A program made the position numbers and the translations under genes. Below are positions 59,117 through 64,000 of a DNA stretch of 64,000 bases, piece after piece. Each line of letters starts with the position of its first letter. The first letter of the stretch is position 1. The stretch spans positions 7,070,001-7,134,000 of the forward strand of contig CM060733.1 of NCBI GenBank assembly GCA_030704615.1, read 5' to 3'. The notes beneath the pieces are model-generated. The model had not been told where the DNA came from. It made no database searches and saw nothing but the letters and a program-made list of their open reading frames with translations. Source of the stretch: Takakia lepidozioides. Taxonomy: Eukaryota; Streptophyta; Takakiopsida; Takakiales; Takakiaceae.

Positions 59117-60250
59117 GTCTCAATTTCCTTTCAAGTTCAATTTCGCTGCAATGGATCTGCAATGGAGAAGCAAGGGCTTCCAAATTCTCTATACCCGAGA
59201 GAATGGACAATATGGTATTTTCAGGCGTCGTGGTATTGTACTAAGTTGACTTGATCTGACCAATGTTGGAAGCGCGCCCATAGCTTGGACAAAGCTCTAC
59301 AACTTGCAGCCAAACCATATAATTGTAACTCAATTAAACTATACTAGTTTTGTCACTATCAAGGGAGGTCATTTTTGTCTCAATCAAATGATATCCAGTC
59401 CATCTTACTACACCTACCTCAGAACTCTCCGTGATAAGCTTTAACACTTGAGAATTAGATCTCTTGAATAATTTCCTCAGTTTTACAGTTGATTTATATC
59501 TTTGCAGACTAACTATATCTCAAATTGCTTCAAAATCAATTATTCATCGAGGCCACTGAATTGAGTCTCTTCAATATTTGGATGATTTTGTACCTCATAC
59601 CACTTTCTCTAATACTGATTTATCTTGCAATCATTAGCTTCAATCTTCTATTGGATCATCTCAAATGAAGTTTACCCAAATCTTGTCCAAAGCTCTGAAA
59701 TTTTAGCCAACCTCATTCAGTTGTAGAATTTGGTTTGAATTGTCTCAGCTATTTAGGAATTTCAAACAAATTTGTGAAGTTTTTCCGTACAAACTCAGCT
59801 TTTAATATTCATGAAAGAGGTGATTTGTAAGATTCCAGTTTTGCTGGTAAAATTCCATGATGAAGTTTAGGCGGAGATGACGGATGTACTTAGGAACAAT
59901 ATTCAACTATCAAGTTTTGTAGGTCTTAGAATGTGTTTAGTTGAATTAAAAAGTGGCCAAAGGTGCAATAGTTTGAACTCAAGGGTGAAAAAAATTGTAG
60001 GTTTTTAGGGATTAAAGTGTACCTTATAGAAGGTACCTTAATTACCTTACACAATTCATGTTTATTCAGGCAACAAATTGAATAATAATTTGTGAGTGGA
60101 AAGTGTGAGAGACGATATAGTTCCGCAATGGAGTTAGCCGCTTCAATTAAGAATTTGTCAAGTAATATAGACCCGACGATATATCATATATAATATATAT
60201 GTATATTGTCATGAAAGATGTGTTCGACATGATACCACTGATGCCGTATT
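59117..60250. other. GAPN 3' flank, no gene recognised
   Basis: AT-rich. It probably holds the GAPN 3' UTR near its start. No coding or mobile feature was recognised until the LTR at 60,251. Confidence 0.5.
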
Positions 60251-60974
60251 TGTCGCGGCCCTTTGCCTTGAGGGCAGGGGGTCGGTACACAAGAGGGGTT
60301 GCCCCTGTGGTGGGGGCAGTGGCAACAATAGGTATGGGGGCTGAAGCACCCTTGAGTGCCCAAGGCACTCAAGGGGGCAGAGGCACTCACTAGGTGGAGC
60401 CCCGCACACCGGGTTGCGGTGGGGGTGGTTCCACGAGGGGTGGTGGTAGCTTAGTGGGTCTTAGTGGGGGTGGCATAGGACTCACCATGGGGCGGAGACC
60501 TTGTCGTGGGGGTTGTGGGGAGTCTTGGGACTCATCACGGTCCATTGGGGCCGTGGTGGGTGGGCCAAGACTCACCGCGACTCATCACCGGGAGTCAAGG
60601 GTCTTCGTGGTGGTTCGCCATAAAAAAACGGTGTTGTTTGTGAAAACCCCGTGGACAGTCACTGAAGTATATATAGGGAGTAGTAATCCCGAGAACGGTG
60701 CAAGCCCGTTGGTGACCAAAAATTAGTGAGTAAGCGTGCGAGCCGGAAAGCGACCAAGATGTGGGGAGCTGTTCCGGACTGCCAACAACCAAAGGGAATT
60801 TTCACTAGGCCCAGAGTGAGCGAGGGTCTTGTGGAGGAGCAAAGAGGGGCTGTTATGTCCGGTGAGCAGCCGAAGTTCCGAGTTGGCCCGACGGCCAGTT
60901 TGGGAGTTAGGCGCGCGCATCAAAGTGAGTAACTATGACTTGAAGGGGAGCTTACCGAAGTGAGGTGCGCGACA
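60251..60974 (+). repeat. Ty3/gypsy 5' LTR
   Basis: Begins TGTCGCGG and ends GCGCGACA, the TG...CA ends with a short inverted repeat. The length is 724 bases. It is followed two bases later by the tRNA-Met primer-binding site. GC-rich, with GTATATATAGGGAG (about 60,667) as a likely TATA box and the transcript start downstream. No second LTR of this element was found in the window. Confidence 0.8.
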
Positions 60975-60976
60975 CT

Positions 60977-60988
60977 TGGTATCAGAGC
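60977..60988 (+). promoter_or_regulatory. Primer-binding site (tRNA-iMet type)
   Basis: TGGTATCAGAGC, the standard complement of the plant initiator tRNA-Met 3' end, two bases after the LTR. It confirms both the LTR boundary and the element's plus orientation here. Confidence 0.93.
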
Positions 60989-61029
60989 TTAGAGTTCAGT
61001 ACGCGGTCGTTCTTGAGATCGGCCTCATC

Positions 61030-61620
61030 ATGGGGTCGGGCAAGACAAAGCGAAAACGGAACGGCTCGAAAGGTGATGATCCTGGTGAGCCCGGTGGGGG
61101 CGACGTGTCACCGAAGTGGCAAATGGAAGAGGCAATTTATGCTTCTGAAAGCGAGGCTCAAGAACGGGAGGAATTTGGGGAGTCGAAGCCCGAGGACTTC
61201 CCAGAGGCTCCGCCAGACCAACAGATGTCTCTCATGCCAGCAGCCTTTTGGGAAGGGTTATTGGCGCAGTTTGGCAGGACGTTGAAAGACGTGATGAGGG
61301 CGGCTAATGCCATTTCCACTGAGGCAAAGTTTAAGGTGAAGCCTAAGGAACCCGACACCTTCAAGGGCATCCGAAATCGGAAGGCACTCAATACCTGGCT
61401 CTTGGAGCTAGAGCAGTACTTCCGGGTGGCCAAGTTGAGTGACGACGATCGGGTGGAAGTGGCTCCCACCTATTTGAGGGGCTATGCTCAACAATGGTGG
61501 CAGAAACGCCTTCATGACCAAGGTCCAAACCCAGAAACCTTGAGCTAGAGTGGGTTCAAGGAACTTATGAAAAGACGGTTTGTGCCCCTGACACGTTAGT
61601 TCCGGAAATTATCCCACTCA
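61030..61620 (+). pseudogene. Ty3/gypsy gag, N-terminal part
   Basis: ATG at 61,030 after the PBS. A basic, then acidic N-terminus (KTKRKRNGSK; EEFGESKPEDFPEAP) is followed by the Retrotrans_gag domain: KPKEPDTFKGIRNRKALNTW, LELEQYFRVAKLSDDDRV, AQQWWQKRLHDQ. A TAG at 61,546-61,548 stands where a Trp codon is expected (LS-stop-SGFKELMKRRFVPLTR), and another TAG follows. Capsid-type coding then ends at about 61,640, where the sequence switches to inverted gag. Confidence 0.88.
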
Positions 61621-61649
61621 CGAACATTAACTGACTTCATTTACACAGT

Positions 61650-62268
61650 CTCCTGATACAACTCACAAGAGTAGTTGCCTACCTTGCAAAGTCTTGGCAA
61701 CTACCGCCTCCACCAAGCGGCTGATGGAATCTTCAGACAGCTCCGTGGTCGCCCGAGTCATGTTCAATTGTTGGGGTTTCACGCACTTCTTGGCCATGTG
61801 CCCGGGCTCCCCGCAATTAAACCACACTTCATCGAAGGTCGTCTTCTGTCCGCCATAAGCCGCCGCACCTGATTTTTCTTTCGGAGCACCGAGTGCCGCT
61901 TTGACGTGTGAAGGCCCTCCCTTCGATTTCCATGTGTCATTGTCGCCGCGTGGCCTATCCCACTTCTTTTCCGGTCGGAAAGAGTCACCCTCCCGCCGGG
62001 CCTTCTTGTGGTTCAACTCCGTACGGCCTTGTCTTTCGCCCCTAGGGACATCCGAGAAACATTCAGCCTTTCAATTGCCTCGTTCAAAGTCTTAGGTGGC
62101 TTCTCCTCCAACTTCCGCTTGGCCATGGGCCAATCCCGCCACAAAGTTGAAGACCATTTCTGGTTCCGCCATATCCACGACTTCGAGCAACAGCACATTG
62201 AAAGCCTGAACATATCCCCGAATGTCATCCGTTTGCTTAAAATTCATCATCTTGTCCCAGGCGAGCCA
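61650..62268 (-). pseudogene. Ty3/gypsy gag C-terminal part, inverted
   Basis: Read on the minus strand: LAWDKMMNFKQTDDIRGYVQ, then MAEPEMVFNFVAGL, TLNEAIERLNVSRM, a basic linker, and the zinc knuckle FNCGEPGHMAKKC at about 61,775. The knuckle's first cysteine reads Trp (VWFNC). It is orientated opposite to the gag start on its left and to the protease on its right. Its right edge meets the protease within a base or two at about 62,266. It overlaps the plus-strand gag by some 20 codons of homology, so it is either an inverted segment with a duplicated edge or a second element. Confidence 0.82.
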
Positions 62269-62400
62269 GGACGCGTTTTGGTAGACACAGGACCATCGCA
62301 CTCCTTCATGACACCGGCAACGGCACGGAAGCTGGGGCTCCCGACAAGTGATGTGGGGGCCTCTATTGAAATGCATTCTGCCAAAGGAATGCACACCCTG
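62269..62400 (+). pseudogene. Ty3/gypsy aspartic protease, N-terminal half
   Basis: GRVLVDTGPSHSFMTPATAR, KLGLPTSDVGASIEMHSAKG: the retropepsin-like DTG active site and following strand. The second half of the domain (DLILGMTFL) is absent here but present in the minus-strand gypsy fragment starting at 48,660. The frame stays open to 62,562 without recognisable protease. Confidence 0.8.
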
Positions 62401-62649
62401 CTCGCACCCTATCGTCGGCATTTTACCAACCCGCCCCATTCGGCCTGCCACGTGGCTAGGTCAATGGCGGTGGAGGGCCCTAAATCATACAATTCTGGGT
62501 ACCCCTCCTCACTTCAAAAAAATTGGACGACGTTGCTTTTGCACCTTTTCGGGGTGCAATAAATTCTGGCACAGACATAACTTCACGCGCTTTCGTTTTG
62601 AAAGCATCTTCATCCGAGTTCATCCATACACTCTACATCGCCTTTAATC

Positions 62650-62690
62650 TTTGACGCGACCAAATTCGGGTCGCGTCGTCCATTAGGGGT
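62650..62690 (+). other. Hairpin motif GACGCGACC...GGGTCGCGTC
   Basis: GACGCGACC, a six-base loop, then GGGTCGCGTC, followed by GTCCATTAGGGGTTAA. The reverse complement of a similar hairpin plus AACCCTAAAGGACGAC occurs at 34,011-34,051 and 40,160-40,212, just outside the large element's right end. A related GTCCATTAAGGGTTA is at 49,344. Probably a shared transposon terminus. Confidence 0.5.
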
Positions 62691-62692
62691 TA

Positions 62693-62795
62693 AAACAGAA
62701 ATATCTTAAAATAGCTTGAGCAAGTCATGCCGACAAGTTTAGTCAGCATGCCCTACTTATATATAGAAAGGGGCTCAGAAGTCTTTTTCAATTGC
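62693..62795 (+). promoter_or_regulatory. Core promoter and leader of the F-box gene
   Basis: Contains TATATATA at 62,758-62,765, about 115 bases before the ATG at 62,879. The whole segment, starting AGAAATATC and ending TCAGAAGTCTT, recurs inverted at 49,397-49,490 with about 90% identity. The promoter assignment is inferred from TATA and position. Confidence 0.5.
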
Positions 62796-62878
62796 TGCAG
62801 GGCTTTGCTGTTTCACGTCTTGCTCTTCTTCATGTTGGGAGTAGAAGGAAGAGATTTGTGCAGCTACGCACAGCGGCC

Positions 62879-64000
62879 ATGGACACCTCTGTGTGGGGAA
62901 GATTGTCGGGAGACATGGTGGATGATGTTATTACTTTCTTGCCAGTTTCCAGTTTACTTCGATTTCGCATTGTTTGCAAACATTGGTGTTATTTGATCGA
63001 TTCTCCTTCATTCCGCAAGCCCTCTGCAGAGATCGAATGAGCATCTCTTGTTCTGCAATCATCTATAGGTTTTCTTGTGTATGATTCATGAACTGGAGCA
63101 AGACGTGTAACTAATGCACAATTATGCACGTACTATCTTGTAGCCGACCAGTGGCAGGCATGCAGGAGCCAACGTCCTAGGCACTACAACCTACCACGAT
63201 TGCATTCACGTATGCATACAGTGGAGTTTGGAACAGGAGGCCTTATATGTGCGCTAATTCCTAGCCATAGTATGGGTGGGATGGACATTGAGGTATGGAA
63301 CCCACTCACCGGTGGCTCCAGGATATTGCCTCTCCTACGCTCAATCGTTGGCGGCGGGTCCCAGCGATAGTGAAGGTGTTCATAGATGAGAGAACAAAGA
63401 CGTACAAGATTATTATTGCGGGTAATCGTGAGTATGCGGGTGAAGATGAGAGATACCGGATCACAGAGATCTATGATGCAACATCGGGTTCGTGGAAACA
63501 CGGTGGACACTTCCTACCTTACACACCATGTTACTCTTCAAGCAATTTTGTAATTACAATTGGTGTTGAGTACAAGGGGGTTTTGCACTTTGTATTTCCT
63601 ACGAAGTTAGTAACGAGGGCATACCGGCTGCTTGCATACAACATTGAACAAGACTTATGGAGCGAGCCACCGTACGTTCTTCCCCACGAGTTTGACAAGT
63701 TTGCATTTGTTCAATGTGAGGGACGCTTACTCATACGAAGAGTTTCTCCGACCACCGCAGAGTGTAGTGTCTACGAATTGAATATTTCAAGCAAAGAGTG
63801 GGTCCCACTATTAAAAGTACAAGTTCCACACATGGGTGGTTCTCCGTGGGCTATGAATCCAATATGTGGAGTGGTAGCAGGTAACCAACTAGTCATAACA
63901 AGCGATGAATGTCAAAGTAATCCATGTATAACATGTATGCAAGTATGGGTGTATGACATGGTTCAACAAACATTGCGAAAGTTTCCCTCTTGTCCCTTTT
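62879..64000 (+). pseudogene. F-box/kelch-like protein, broken, continues past the window
   Basis: ATG at 62,879: WGRLSGDMVDDVITFLPVSS, then LLRFRIVCKHWCYLIDSPSF, a clear N-terminal F-box (SCF ubiquitin-ligase substrate receptor family). The frame then meets TGA at 63,038 and 63,089 but still reads SLVLQSSIGFLVYDS and MDIEVWNPLTGGSRILPLL, typical of the kelch-like repeat region. A frameshift near 63,350-63,362 moves coding to another frame: VKVFIDERTKTYKIIIAGN, EIYDATSGSWKHGGHFLP, LLAYNIEQDLWSEPP, VYELNISSKEWVPLL. That frame stays open to the window end. The target protein is unknown. It is most likely a recent pseudogene, though an intron could remove one stop. Confidence 0.8.

Noticed and set aside
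60209-60575. Pro/Gly-rich frames in the gypsy LTR
   Set aside because: G-rich LTR sequence opens frames on both strands. Position between TGTCGCG and the PBS shows it is an LTR, not coding.

Overview
This window is nuclear DNA of a land plant. The evidence is a full-length plant-type vacuolar ABCC transporter, a ten-exon non-phosphorylating NADP-GAPDH gene (GAPN), PPR-DYW and 2-oxoglutarate dioxygenase relics, GT-AG introns, a tRNA-Glu(CTC), and Ty3/gypsy elements with a tRNA-Met primer-binding site. The dense mix of piggyBac, SWIM-zinc-finger, LINE, gypsy and miniature DNA elements suggests a seedless plant (bryophyte, lycophyte or fern). That last step is inference.

Layout. 1-2.85 kb: nothing recognised. 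2.85-5.36 kb (-): Atg22/UMF1-type transporter, three exons, 561 aa, intact. 7.6-14.5 kb (-): ABCC1/2-type transporter, two exons, 1635 aa, intact; 4.6 kb of the coding sequence is one uninterrupted exon, and a ~60 bp piece of an exon-1 relative lies just downstream. 15.5-18.8 kb (+): decayed 2-oxoglutarate dioxygenase with a PIF/Harbinger-like MITE inside it. 19.7-20.8 and 24.5-24.9 kb (+): PPR body and DYW tail, both broken. 22.6-24.4 kb (-): GPATCH11-like G-patch gene. 26.16 kb (-): tRNA-Glu. 26.3-27.7 kb: two non-autonomous inverted-repeat elements.

28.3-45.3 kb is mobile and duplicated. A large element has mirrored subterminal repeats. It carries a SWIM zinc-finger ORF on the minus strand and, on the plus strand, a broken multi-exon gene with a permuted (beta-class order) amino-methyltransferase-like domain. 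A 3.2 kb part of it is present twice. The second copy is split by a 2.9 kb solo-LTR-like insertion, whose relative sits at 43.3-45.2 kb. A piggyBac transposase relic with its C-terminal zinc-ribbon follows at 40.9-42.5 kb. Comparing the two copies gives two natural empty-site experiments: one for the LTR insertion and one for an 85 bp three-hairpin cassette flanked by a 10 bp target duplication.

46.1-48.7 kb (-) holds gypsy PR-RT-RNaseH-IN remains. 54.17-59.12 kb (+) is intact GAPN (494 aa). 60.25-62.4 kb (+) holds a gypsy 5' LTR, PBS, gag and the first half of a protease. The two gypsy parts are complementary and in opposite orientation, consistent with a roughly 13 kb inversion that includes GAPN. 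62.7-64 kb (+) is an F-box/kelch-like gene with stop codons and a frameshift that runs off the window.

Four protein genes look functional: the Atg22-like transporter, ABCC and GAPN as complete reading frames, and GPATCH11 with its 3' end unresolved. They share no pathway and are not an operon. ABCC and the Atg22-like protein are both expected at the vacuolar membrane; GAPN is cytosolic. All exon boundaries were placed by eye from GT-AG sites, reading frame and remembered family sequences, without searches.
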